A stretch of DNA of 64,000 nucleotides. Origin: Albula goreensis (taxonomy: Eukaryota > Chordata > Actinopteri > Albuliformes > Albulidae). This document shows, piece by piece, positions 40,982-54,500 of the stretch; the first letter of the stretch is position 1; each line of letters begins with the position of its first letter. The DNA lies in contig CM040745.1 of assembly GCA_022829145.1 (NCBI GenBank), forward strand, positions 16,572,001 to 16,636,000, in the 5' to 3' direction. The notes under the pieces were generated by a model. The model had not been told where the DNA came from. It saw only the letters and a program-made list of their open reading frames with translations, and did no database searches. The position numbers were made by a program, and so were the translations under genes.

Positions 40982-43876
40982 TTTACTGCCCGTTTACCAG
41001 GTGCCAATATTTTTGGTGGGCACTGTAGACTTTTGTTCTTTCCAGATTTGCAAAAATTGAATGAAAAAAAACTGATGACGAACTATGATTTTAGGTTTCA
41101 TTAAACTTTCCTGCCCAGTCACCAGACTGGACAAAGACATTTTCCTGGCATAATGTAGCTTGTGTTATCACATTATTGGACACAGGCACTTTGGCTCTTG
41201 TCAACATTACAGAGATGTGTTGGAACTCCTTGTGTGCCTTTGAAGACCTCACATGTTTGATCATGCCATTTAATCACAGCGATCACATTTGCAGTCATGC
41301 ATCGCACAATGTCAAGAAGACAAAGCAATGTTCAAGTTATTTTCTCAGCCTTGATCTCTACTGCTTCCTACCACGAATCAAGGTGAATTCATGTCCTGAA
41401 TGAGATTTGTGGTCTTAAACACAAGGAAGATCAAATAAAAGTTACCTTGTCTCTGCTTACCGAAGGCAAAAAATGTAGCACCCTCAACAACACAAATTGT
41501 ATTTTTAAAAAAGGAAGAGAAAAATATGAGATATAATAATGAAAAATAATTACAACAAATTTGTCTGAATTCTAATTGAATGTGACAAAAAGCAATACAC
41601 TTCCACTCTTTCATTTTAAGTAAAAAAAGGAAAATTATCTGTAATGGAAATCTTTGACCTTCTAACAAGCTTCTTGGACCTTTAATGTCCCTTGATTGGT
41701 TCAGATACATTCATCACTTAACAATGGTGTAATTACTCTCCAGTAAAATCAAATTGTGTATCAAATTGATTTGTTTTAAAGGTGAACACTAGCCAAATTA
41801 TAAAAATTCTAATTATACTTCTTGTACAAGACTAGTTACAGGAAAGCATGATACACACATTTGCTTATGCATCCTCAAAGAACATTGAGAAGCATCCCTA
41901 TGTTTATGTCATATGGTATATGAATTAGCCTTCTGCCTACTGAAAAAAGTGATAAATTACACACACTTAGAAACAAAAACTAATCCTGTCTGCTATTTTT
42001 GTTAAGCCCTACTGGATGTGATTTAGGAAAATATATAGAATTATTTACAGTATATTGTTGTGAGGTGCATTTAGACAAGACATTGACATCTCAACTACAA
42101 TTTTTCTTCCCAGAACTCAGTCCGTATATGTATCTTCTTGACTGGTGTGAGTTGCTGTGGAGATGTCAGTGAGGTGTAGTGATGAGGGAATGAGTTTTCA
42201 TAACTCCACACATGGATGGAATGACCATCTGCTACCATTACATAAATTAAACCGATCATTGTGTTTTGCTCTGGAAAGCAAAATCTTTTTATTGGTTCAA
42301 ATAAGTGAGTGATTAACAGACCCTTGTAGATGAACCTGTTTAGGTATTCATGAAATCTCATTCTGCCATCACAAGTTTGATGCAGTGTTAACTGGGCTAG
42401 GGTGGAAAAAATTGCTGTAGATTCATTTCCCCGGTGGAAATGTTTTTCTCTTTACTAAAGTACACTTTCCAGCCAAAGCTCAACCTTTAGAGACATTCTT
42501 CATTGCATTGTGTTTTGCCAGCTCTTTAGCCAAGGATTTTTTGTTTAATTCATCAATTGATCTGTATACATGTCATGAGGAGGACAACATATCCATTTTG
42601 AGAAGTGTTTGAAGGGGGGACATGGTGACCTTCTGTCAATCCCTCTTGTTGCCTGCAGCATTTTTTTTCCAGTGGCAGAACACGTTGATCATCAATCTCA
42701 TCACAATTGTTGTCTGGAGTCCTTGTCTCCCAAGACTCTCTGAGAGCTGTCTGGTGCTATATGTTATCTGCTGTTCTAAAGATTGGCCTTTTGAATTGAA
42801 AAAGTTGTTTTTAAATCCACCCATCCATCCCTCATTGTGGCGCTCCTTTCAGTTTCTTCCACCAGACGATTCCTGTTAACACCAATATATCAAACGCCTA
42901 GCTTGGCAGTTGGTACTTTATTTGTGTGTACTGAGATCCAAGCTAAACACTGGCTTTCTGTGAGTGTTTTTACTGAGCAAACTAATCCCTCTTACAGAGC
43001 TAGACATTGAACTACATTCGGGCTGTATGTCCACTGGGTAAATGAGATACCCCATCATTTTGTCACTTCCTCCTCAGAATTGCCCCCTAACATTTCATCA
43101 TTTCCAGTTTGATGAACTGCCTCTTCAAGAACTTTCGATACTATTTTTAGTCCAACTGCTTTTTCCCCACTCAGACCAAACTTAGCAGCCTCACCAAAGC
43201 AACGTCCACCCACAGACATAGGAGGAAACCAACATATGTTCCACAACAACCACTTCAGTTCCTTTCTCACAGCAGATTTGCCACCAATGATGTATTGTCC
43301 ATGCCCAGAGTTCAAAAACCTGAACATGGCTGCTAGAAATTCTAAAAAATTATAGAAACCATAACAAACAGACCTTTTCTAAAGCAGAAATAAGCACATG
43401 CTAAACTGGGGATTCATATTTGGAGGAAAAAAAGCACAGCTGACTTACAGTCGCCTACATTTAATGGATGGATGGTTTTTAAAAGAACCACAAGGGCTCG
43501 GCAGATAATTAGTGTATGCTAATAATCCCTATTCTGTTCCATCACGCTGCCTGTGTATTTCAGCTCAAATGGAGGATTCAGAAAACATCTGGGTACAAAT
43601 GGGCTGTGAAATTCAAAATAAAACTGCCAAATATTTACAATATTGCAACTGCAGAAAAGACACAATGTAGCGTATACCCCCACTCTAACACACAAACACA
43701 CACACATACACACACACTCACGCACGCACGCACACACACACACACATTTGAGAGTACATTTTGTGGGAAAAAATGCGAGCACACAAAACTACAAAATGTG
43801 AGCACACATATTCATCTCATTGCATTTACAAATAGTGCAATCTTGTGTTTATTGTTATAATTGCAAATGTGCAAGT

Positions 43877-43932
<56 letters not shown>

Positions 43933-44542
43933 ACCTGTTAAGTAGTATATTAGTGTGTGTACGTACATGGATTTACATGCTAAAGTAATGCAGGGCAGAT
44001 TCATTGACAGGTCTGTGTGCCTTTCTCTCTCTACTGTGATTTGATGGCTACATTATCACTTTGAGTGTGGTCTCCAGTGTAATATGGACAGATATATCAA
44101 TATGAAAGTTCAATGCACAAAAGACAGAAGCAGTTGAATCTTTTTTTTTCCCTTTTTTTGGCATGCTCTTGGGCTTTAAAATATTCTCTGAAGGGTTCTG
44201 TGATTTAATTTCACGGACAGAATGAAAGCATTTCTTTTATGCATCTGTCATCCATGTAAATTGCTTTTCATAGCCTCCCTCCCTCTCTCTCTCTCCATAT
44301 AAACACACACACACACACACACATCCCCTTTCTGAAATAGTGTGTACTGCATATTATGTGTCTATGGCTCGTTGATATATTTTGCTTTTGCAGATCTTGA
44401 CATTAATTGTGCTTCCAATTATGCATCTGTTTCAGGTATACCGACATTCTTATACTGCATCCTACATGACTTATAACATACAAACAAGGTAAGATGAAGA
44501 ACTTGTATAGATGAGGTTCCAGACAAGATGAAATATATTCCA

Positions 44543-44594
<52 letters not shown>

Positions 44595-47500
44595 TGTATA
44601 TATATATATACTGTATATATCTCCCTTAACATGCTGTATGTTTGTTATATGCAGTGAGGTGTGGCAGCTGAATCCCCCAGAGGTGCCAAACTCAGTGCTG
44701 CAGCATGCTGCCTGGGGAGTGCAGGGTCAGCAGCTGGTAAACATTTTACTTACTTTAACATGAGAGTTCTGTTTATGTGTGTTCATGTGTGTCTGTGGAG
44801 TCCAGCCAGTCCTCCCTGTGTAGAAGTACTTTATCTTCTCCATGTATAGCACAGTTATGACAAAACCTTCATACCAGAAGGTTGCAATCCTATGCTGTCA
44901 TACAGTCATAAGCAAAGAAGGATGTTTGATCACACACATAATTTAACAAATACAATACAACAGCCTTTAAATTAGACACATAATCCTGCAGTCAACAATT
45001 AACAGACATAACTTTTTTGGAAAACTCTTGTCTAAATTACGCTCATTCTCATTGGTTTATTTTGGATATAAATAACCCCTCACCCCCTCCATTAGAACGC
45101 CATTATCATTATGTTGGAAATGAGTGTGACAGATGTGGAAATTATTAAGAGGGCCATCCAAACGTCTGAAAATGGGAAAAGCTGCCAAACGCGAAATTCA
45201 AGGTGACATCATTGGCTCCTTTATGGAATTTGTGATGATTGTTTTTGTTATTTTTTTGTTATTATTATTGTTTTTAAAAATAGAACCCTCTTCCATGCGG
45301 ACTTAAATGAAAGCAAAGTAAAACAATTTTGTCAGGTACAATATGGAAAACTTTATGCTCACAGTACTGAAGTGAATCAGCAGGCACTGTAACAATTAAA
45401 AAAAAATAATTTGATAGATACTGGACATGATGTAAATGACTTACAAGAGAAAAATGACTAACCCTTAATAACAGCACTCTAAATGAGCAACTGATTTATT
45501 CAGTTATTATAGTGCTTGGGTTCTTACATCACATATTTATTCAGAATATCAGAGTAATGTATAAGAGAATGTAAATGAAAATATAAGCACTTCAAAAACA
45601 CTAATATTTCACAAATGACATAACATGCTGGTTGACATAGAAACAGTAGGTGACTGGAATACTAAAATTTTTAAGCAGCAAACCATGTTTATGGTACATG
45701 TAGTGTACTGCAGTGAACATTCTCCGATAGTAGTCAATTAAATCAGAGTGGCACTGAGATGTCTTGAAAATCCTTAATACAGGTCATTAGCGGAAGATGG
45801 ACACATAAAAAATTAAAAAATAAATAGAATTTTTAAAATATGTGAATATTTTATAACTAATAAGGATTTGGGCTCCCATTTGCCTTCAAACCAGCTTTAA
45901 ACTTGTGATGCAAACTCTCTTGAGGTGCTTTCTGATTACTTTCTCTCTTTCCCTCACATAAGACAGTCTCTGAATAGTTTCTACATCTCAACATATTAAT
46001 ATCATGGTGTATTCACATTAGTTCTGTTTAAGTGGCTGTTATAATCTACTCCATTATCATGGTCTGAACACTCTGCCTCTGCAGATAAGTAAAAACCCGA
46101 CCAGACATGCACAATGACTAGAAAAACAAGCATTGTGATTATTCATATTGCCTTGGCTTAGGCAGCTTGAGTACAATTTTCACCAACATTTCCACATTTA
46201 GAAAAGCTGAATATACAGAGGAAAGAGCAATTATTTATTTTACAGCTGCGTTGTTATGTTGTTCTGGAGTCACCATGATCAAAAGGATCACTGAAATATT
46301 TTACTGAATGTCCATTTTTCAGTCTTGTTTTAATGCAAGGTAATATGTACATGTATACTGTAGTCCCAGGGTTCCTCACCCATGTCCTCGAGGGCCATTA
46401 TCTGCTGGTTTTCATCCATATAACTCAGCACTTAATTAAGCAGTAAAATGCTCTGGTTTCTTGGGTTCAGACTTGACTACTGACAGCCACAATTGTAGCA
46501 CAAATTGTGAGCATTTTGAAATTGCATTCAGATATACTTTTAAATGCATTTGGGAAATGCAATGTGCAATACACTTTAACTTTATTTTAAACTCCTCACT
46601 AGTCCCTGTTTATTCATTATGCATGCCTGGTGTCTTTGTTTGCCTTTCATAATACAGATCTACATTTTTGAGAACAACATCTATTACCAGTCAGAAGTCA
46701 AGAGCAATTCTCTCCGTCTCACATCCTCAGGGAAGGAAGGGGTCATATTCAATGGGATAGCAGACTGGTTGTATGAAGGTAGGTGTGGGAGCAGTGGAAT
46801 GCCAGTTCTCAATACATTCGAATGCTGTGGAGATGTGTTTTGTCACATGAATGACAAAGCATGTCTCAGGCCCTGGAATCAGTCAATATTTATACTTAAC
46901 TTTTACTCACAAATGAATACAATTGTATTTTTTTCTTCAAGGACAGGCTGAGAAATTAATTTTAGAAATGGCTGAAAAATGGTTGTGAAGAAAAAAAAAA
47001 CTACCATTTGGGTTTAAGTGTGTATCATAGTTAAGGACAAATGTTGAATTCATTCAGGTCATGCCTTTTAACCTCTAGCCTAAGTTGCAGGAAGTTGTGT
47101 GATGTACAAAGTAAACAAGTCGCCCCTGCTTTGTGCATTATGCTATTTGGCGCAGAGTTGTTAGCCCAAGTGCCTAAGGAGGACATTTCTTTCAGCGAGG
47201 AAAGACAGAAAGGGGAAGCAATAGCCTGCATACATTTTCCAATATACTCTTCCTGTCATAGGTGACTGAGTTTTCTGTCCAGGGAACCAGGGAATAAAGT
47301 GCTAAATAAGTGTCAAGTATATTATTAAATTTCCCACAAACAATGATTGAATACAAATGCACACCAACTGGCAGATTTTTAGCAGGGAAGTTAATTAAAT
47401 CTGGGTGAAGACAACCCATTATTTCAGCCAGACACACACAGATAATGCTGTGATTATAGCGGTATTGTGCCAAGCCAGGGGCAGGAGGGACAGTTTGACT

Positions 47501-50500
47501 GTAAAATTGCATTCTGCGGTTATGTTTTAATTATAGATTTGAAACCACTTGCCTCATTTAGCCAACCTCTCAGGCAAATGATTTCATCTGCTTAGCTTTG
47601 TGGATTTTCTTTTAGTTCAAGAAGTATGAATGAAATGATTCCATGGGTCAGGTCAGAGGTAGATTGTGCTTATGCTTCTCAATTAAGCTAAACCTTTCCC
47701 AACAATGAAATTAGATTTATTGGTATGCTGTTTGCAATTCCTTAGTGTAGATCTCAGATTTTTGTTTATGATTCATAGATATTATTTGAAAATGTTCAAA
47801 TATAAATTAACTATGAATATAAATGATACTGCTGTTGAGTGAACGGAATGAACCCAAATGATACAAGCAGTCAGAGTCTGATTTTAAAGAGCTGATCTAA
47901 CGGAACAGCTGCAGTTATATAATAGAAATGATTTTGTCACTGAGACAGCAGGAAAAAAAAAATTGTGAAAAAAATGAAACTCATGAAACTTCAATAAGTA
48001 AATAAATATAAAATGTCCCACTAATTCCATAGAGATGACCAGCAATAAACTAAATGAGCAAACATTATCTTTATTGTATTTGGCTTTATCTGTTTTGGTG
48101 GGTCCAACTTGAGGGGAAGCAGAGCTGAAATATTCAGACATTTAAAGGCTTAACCTGCTCTTGCTGTTCACAAGTAATGGGCTTTAGTATTCCATTCCAC
48201 CTCAGGGTCTGATACCAACCAATATGAACATGTCAAATGCATCAGCTGTTTTGAGCATGCTGTATTATTGTGGTAATGAAGGCCTTAAACAGCACCCTTA
48301 ACAGTGCTGGGTCCAGGCCTCTGAGAAGGGGGTATAACTGTATGAGCACTTGCACCTATAGGGGCTTGCCCTGGTGGTCATGGTTGTGGTCACGGTCATC
48401 GTCACTGTCAGAGTGAAGGTGAGGGCAAAGTTGTTTACTCTCATTCTGTACTCAGTTAACAGGCCATAATGGGGTCCCCCTCATAGGTTCCTCTGGGATC
48501 CTGTTGTGCAGATCGATCTAATTTGAGGTTACAAATGTTTTTCACATTCCTCCAAACCAACCACCTGCCCACCCCCGATCTCCGTCACAGAGAGAGCACC
48601 AAAAAACAATTCACCATGTCCTCCACTGAGTATCAGTGACTGTAATTGGCTTATTGGCTCTTTCTTTTCTTCAGTTCCGAAGAGGCTGAAGCATGGTGAA
48701 TAACGTCAACTGTCACTCATCTTTTTTTTCTAGCAGAAAGTTGACATGCAGAGAGAAACACTCTGCCAGGCATGAGAGTTCCCACACAGTGGCTTACAGT
48801 TATAGCGGTGGTTCATGTCAGGTTTCATTTTGTTTTGACACTGCATTGACTTTACAGTGCAGCATATGCTTGGTAAAAATCAAAACATTATATATCAGCA
48901 TATGCACTGTGCAGAGCCAAACTGCAGTTTTGCACCAGAAAATTGTTAGTTCATTAGAGAAGAGATGCTGCCCATTCATAACACTCTGTAGGTAATAAGT
49001 AACTGTGGTTTATTCAGGGATGCATTCAAATGTCCAATGTCCTATAGAAAATGTTGTTAGAGTTCAAGTCCTTGTCTAATAAGTTGATTAACCCAGAAAT
49101 TGTACCTTTGACCTGCTTTCTCAAAATTGTGTCATATATCTGATGTAATTCTACCATTCAGAGTATTAACTGGAACATGACTCATGGTTTGAGTCCACAT
49201 TGTTCATACCATAAAAAATGTAAACCATGTTTTACAATTGGGAAAAGGCAATGCAATTTGAAGGCTTCTTTTGGCTATCTCCACACATCTCCCGTGTCAG
49301 ATTTAGGAAAAAGAGTGAAAAATGACTCATTAGACCATAGTATTTTCATGTCTTCAGGTTTTGTGCTTATTACACTAGCTTATGTGTTAATGCCTTCCAA
49401 CTGGCAGTCATGCCAGATTGGTGAAGTTTACAATATGTGAAGCTCACAAAACTGAAAAATAAAAGAGTTTATTTTTAAAATTATTTAAAAACAAAAAACC
49501 TACTGGTTTGTAGATATCTAGAGCTCCCATAAGCCCCATAGTGGTACATTTTGTGACTGTTAATTGTATCCCAGGTTTGATTTCCAAGCCTGGGAGCCAT
49601 AATGTTGCTATTGGTGTAGAGGTTATGTTTGACTTATTGTTGTTGGGACAACTGTGTTCAGAGGACGTCCTACAGTCCCATGTAGCACACTGGTGGTCTC
49701 CGGGTGGAGAGAGGCTGGCTTTCCTCCAGATCAATGATACCCTGGTCCCCAACATGGTCCTCCCACGATTCACTGGAACCTCCTATCCCAAAGGAAAACA
49801 TTACCCATACCCCAAGGTAAGGCCTTCTGTCTCTCTCTGTCTGTGTGTGCGTGTGTGTGTGTGTGTGTGTGGAGGAAATTCTATAAACAGTCTTGGTTGA
49901 CAGGATGCTGGAGTAGTGTTTGGTCACTAAGGCATATTCATGGTTTAATGTACAATTAAATCCTTTGAAACTCAGTTAGTTTCTGACCTTAATGACTTAA
50001 TATAGTTATTATTTTTTAAACACTGTTGACTCTGATATTTGTCATAAAAAATTCATAGATTCATACTTCATGCTTAAAAAAAAATATTTATACGGTGGTT
50101 ATTAGCACAATAGAAATAACCTGCTCTCTGCATTTTCACTCTAATAACACTGCATATGCATGCATAATAACTCAGGGGAGATTCACACACAGAATGAGAG
50201 GTTGCTTATCTATTATTATTGCATTGAATTTGCAAATAGCATAGTGTGCTCTTCTTTATCATTTAAATTAGGTCATTGTAGACCATGTGCATGATTACAG
50301 TGTACTTAATCTAGTTAATTATCCATCCAAGTCTCACATTTTAGTGTGTCATTGATTAAAAATAGTGAAAAATTGAGCATTTTAAAAAAACGCTTAGACT
50401 AAATGCACGATAGTGACGCAGCAGTGCATCTTGAGGCTGGGAGCGCGAGCCTCAGCTCTACCAGCTATGGCCTGAGGTCCACATCAGGCGGGCAACACTT

Positions 50501-51380
50501 GACATTCTCTAGTGACTTGTTTTGGCCAGCTTAGCACCTGCAGGTTTATGAACTAAAAATATGTTGACCTTGTATGCAAAATTTAATTTTGACTGATTTA
50601 TAATGTGCATTTGCTTGCCTGTTTTACACTTACAAAATTCTACATTAACAATAACACATATCTTCCTTCATAACATATTCTAGACTATTTTAAGGGACAT
50701 TTAAGGGATATTTTTTCACAACAATTTTCCCAGTGGTGTTGTAGGACCTGCTTTCTCTCCTTCCAGTGAATCCCGTAACTGTGAGACAGGTGGGCTATTC
50801 AGGCTTTGCGGTTCTCCAGTTGGCCACAAAATGAAATTTTGATCTGGGATTTAAATAGACTCCATTGATCCGTGCTGAGGAGCTGAAGGACTCTCTGAGG
50901 AGCAGAAACTAGCATGTGGCATTCATGCTTCAGTACCAGGCCCTCATTCTTGGTTTAAAGGGGAACAACGAAAGCAGCGGAAAAGGTCAATGGCGTGCTT
51001 TCCACTTACAGTTTCAGTTTTGACAGAAATCTTCTCCCTCCAGGTGGCAACAAACAGTCTACAGACTACAGGTTTGCCCTGTCCAAGTCTCCCTTGTAAT
51101 CCAGCTGATCAAGTATTTATCAGCCATAGTGCAAAATTTGTGCAGTATAGATGCAGTCCACACCTATTCCCTTCTCTTATTTGTTTTAAATGTCAGTGAA
51201 CATTAAATGAATTGTGACATTTAAGAAATCATAATGGCACCAATTGCAACTAAACCATCAGCACCACCACTGATATCAGCCCACTGATATGGGCTGAGGG
51301 TTGGACAGAGACCTGGGGCTGGACAGTGGGCTGAGGGCTGGAGAGTGGGCTGAGGGCTGGAGAGTGGGTCCAGAAGTGTT

Positions 51381-51442
<62 letters not shown>

Positions 51443-51443
51443 C

Positions 51444-51539
<96 letters not shown>

Positions 51540-54500
51540 GCAGATGTTTAAGCAACTCTTGGAATTTTTTTTTTTTTCCCAAAAGGCAGAGGTGTAGATA
51601 CACCATCTGTGTGGACAGAAATCAATCTGGATAGTAGAACAGAAGAGTAAAGCAAAGCAGTGTTTACTTCATTAAACACCATGTGTGAGACGTGTTACAG
51701 CTCTTCCAGGTGGGACTGTGCTGATATGACAGAGCTTTGGACCACTGAGCCTTCATTAGGAAATCCAATCAATCATGTTTATGTTCTTTGAATGCCTTTT
51801 TTCAATTCATCTTTGAAAGGAGGATCATTCTGTGTTCTTTCAGTTTTGTTATATGTTGAAAATATGGAAGCATTGGGACCTCAACAAAAATGCCTGCACT
51901 GAAAAGCAGTTCCCTTATTGCAAAAATTTTGTTTCTCTCAAAATGTTTAATTTCCTTCAGTTTTTATCTGCTGTGTGCCAAGTCCATCCTCTCCCCAGTT
52001 ATTCAAAATTTACATCTTGAAAGAAATGGAAATATGTTTTTTCTTCTTTATAATTTTCTTTTGTAATGGCATACTGTAGCCACAGCAAATAAAAGAAGGC
52101 TGAAAACATGCAAATTATGTCTCCATAAAGTTTTGGGAAACTGCCACGGGGCATATAACATTTTGACTCTGTATTGGTAGGCTGGACAGCCCAACCCGAC
52201 TGTGAGGCTGTATGTGGTGAACTTGTATGGCCCCACCCACACACAGGAGCTCCTCCCTCCAGATGGTCTGAAAATCAGGTGAGATACACCTTGCTTTTTA
52301 CTCTTGTCATAAATGTACTGCCAAAGCTGAAGTGTAAATCCATGACCTGGGAGGAAACACAGCATACTGTCTTCAAAGAAAACACAGAGGTAGTAATGAC
52401 AAAAGACCCCAGGCATGACCATTTGCAGAGACATGTTAGCACAAATTAATTCCTGTATGACCTAATTCCATTGGGGATTCTCAATCAAATGTTTATCACC
52501 CAACAATTATTGCAAATGTATTGTAATGGGTGTAAAATAGCAATTACTTGTCAATGTCAACACTTTTACATGTGACATTCATAGATAAAGGAATTAATGT
52601 TATGCAATGAGGTTGCACCTCCATTATTTTGCTGAGTCCTGAGATATCTTCTAGATACTTATGTATTTGTAAAATATTATCTTCAGCCTGATTGATTTTC
52701 GTTGTCTCTGCAACACAGTGGCCTAACAATGGAATAAGATGAAATTTGTCTCGGTTTCTCCCCAGGGATCATTATGTGGTCATGGTCAAATGGATCAGTA
52801 CCACCAAGGCAGCAGTGAGGTGGCTGAACCGGGCCCAGAATGTGTCAATTCTCACTGTATGTGACACCAACATTGGAGCTTGTATCAAGGTAGGTGTGGC
52901 GATTTCCTTTGATGTATTAGAGAATAGGGGAGGTTCTAATTGATCTACAAACTGATGACAGCGCTGCTTCAGTTCTGCTTGGACTCAGTCTACTCAATCT
53001 ACATGCACTATACTTTCCTTTTTTTCAGTTTTTCAATGACAGATTTTTTTAGAATATACTACAAGTACTACATGCTGATCACAAGGTATTTAGATGGTTC
53101 TGTCATTTTGATGGTAACATGTAGGGGTGTAACAGTAGACACAGTTCACGGTTCAGTAAGTACCTTGGTTTTGCATTGTATGCAATAAACCCAAATATCA
53201 GTAATGCTCCATTATAAACATCCTCTGACCTGTTGATAATTCTTGAACAAATGTAACTTGCACTCATTTATACAGGGCAGGCACAGCAGAAATGCACACA
53301 TGAAGGCACATTGTAGCAGAGCTCAAGCACTTTGACCATATGCTTAAATCTTGTATTCTCTATGACTGAGAATGGTTGCATATCCACAGTGATAAACAAT
53401 CCTATAGCATTAATTATTGCTTTGGCATGGTCTGAATCTGCAGTGGGAGGCTGCTTAAATGATGTGGGGAGAAGGACTCGCCTTCCTGCCTGTTTTTGTC
53501 TGGTTCTGCTTATTGACACATTGGGGCAATGCCTTCGAAAATGACATGTTTGAAGTGTATCCACACACATACCTGACTTCAGCTGAACAATATCAGCATA
53601 TAGTTTGACACTAATTGTTGTCCATTTTCGCTGTGACTAACTGGGAAACCATACTGCTCCCATCCACAGTGGATCTAAATGTCATGAGAGGATCCTCCAG
53701 CTCTGGTCTCTCATTTGTGTTTGTCATACCAATGGCAGCAACAGCACAAGAGCTTGTCTAACCAGGCTAAGCCGACTAGCATGCTACAGCTGAGAGACAA
53801 CAACTGGTGCACTGATAAAACTTTCCAGGTAAAACCCATGCTGTAGAATTTCTGTTCTGCACATACGAGTAGTAGACATAAATTGACTATTTTGACAGTC
53901 ATTGTGTGGGTCACAAGGCAAACCGAACCTAGGAAGTCGCATACGGAACCGAACATCCAGTACCAAATGGTTCAGGACAAATGCACATACTGTTACAACC
54001 CTAGTAACATTAATTTAAGAGCGAGTGGGGTTCTCGTTGGGAGACCTGGAGAAACAGTGACAATGAATAATCATACTGTCTATTTATTTCAGAGACATGA
54101 GGAGACTTCTGAACTGTGGCTTTGTAAGCAGGTGAATGAACAAATGAAATTAACATCATGATTATTATTTTGATCTGTATTTACCATGTATTCACACATA
54201 CATGGTAAATACAGATCAGATACAGATGTAGTTAAGTAATATGATATGATCAATGTATAATTTTTGTAATACATTTGTAAGTACCAATTAAACCCACTTT
54301 GTATTGCTAGGTTAGCATTTTAAAAAAAGTAGTTGAATATTGCAGTTGTATGAGTGGTGTATGCATATGATATGATATTTCATGATTTATAATATTATGG
54401 CAGAAGTTTGTATTAAAAGTTAAAAAAGCTGCCTGTCTCTTATCATCTCCAAAGAACCAAGAGCCAGTGTTTTCCCGGGACAGCAGCAAGTTCTTTCTGA

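Larger units (their letters stand above)
35397..44435 (+). other. 9-kb intron
   Basis: Contains a 124-bp tandem duplication ending in a long (TA)n flanked by inverted repeats (36217-36544), a second (AT)n at 40936-40978, CA- and TG-rich tracts near 43690-43747 and 43879-43930, and (CA)10 at 44303-44322. The 38490-38970 stretch is less AT-rich than its surroundings but has no recognisable coding content. Confidence 0.85.
49817..52180 (+). other. Intron (2364 bases)
   Basis: Starts with a CT/TG microsatellite next to the donor, then AT-rich sequence. A GATA/GACA array with an adjoining minisatellite lies at 51290-51539. Confidence 0.88.
52890..54092 (+). other. Intron (1203 bases) mostly occupied by a hAT element
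   Basis: 882 of its 1203 bases are a hAT transposon with target duplication, so the intron was about 310 bases before insertion. Confidence 0.9.

Noticed and set aside
50400..50520. Possible tRNA-derived SINE (GCAGCAGTGCATCTTGAGGC region)
   Set aside because: No convincing A and B boxes at proper spacing and no poly-A or repeat tail; only a small GAGGCT/AGCCTC stem.
51250..51606. 118-codon minus-strand frame with Ser-Ile-Tyr-Leu repeats
   Set aside because: Translation of the GATA/GACA array.
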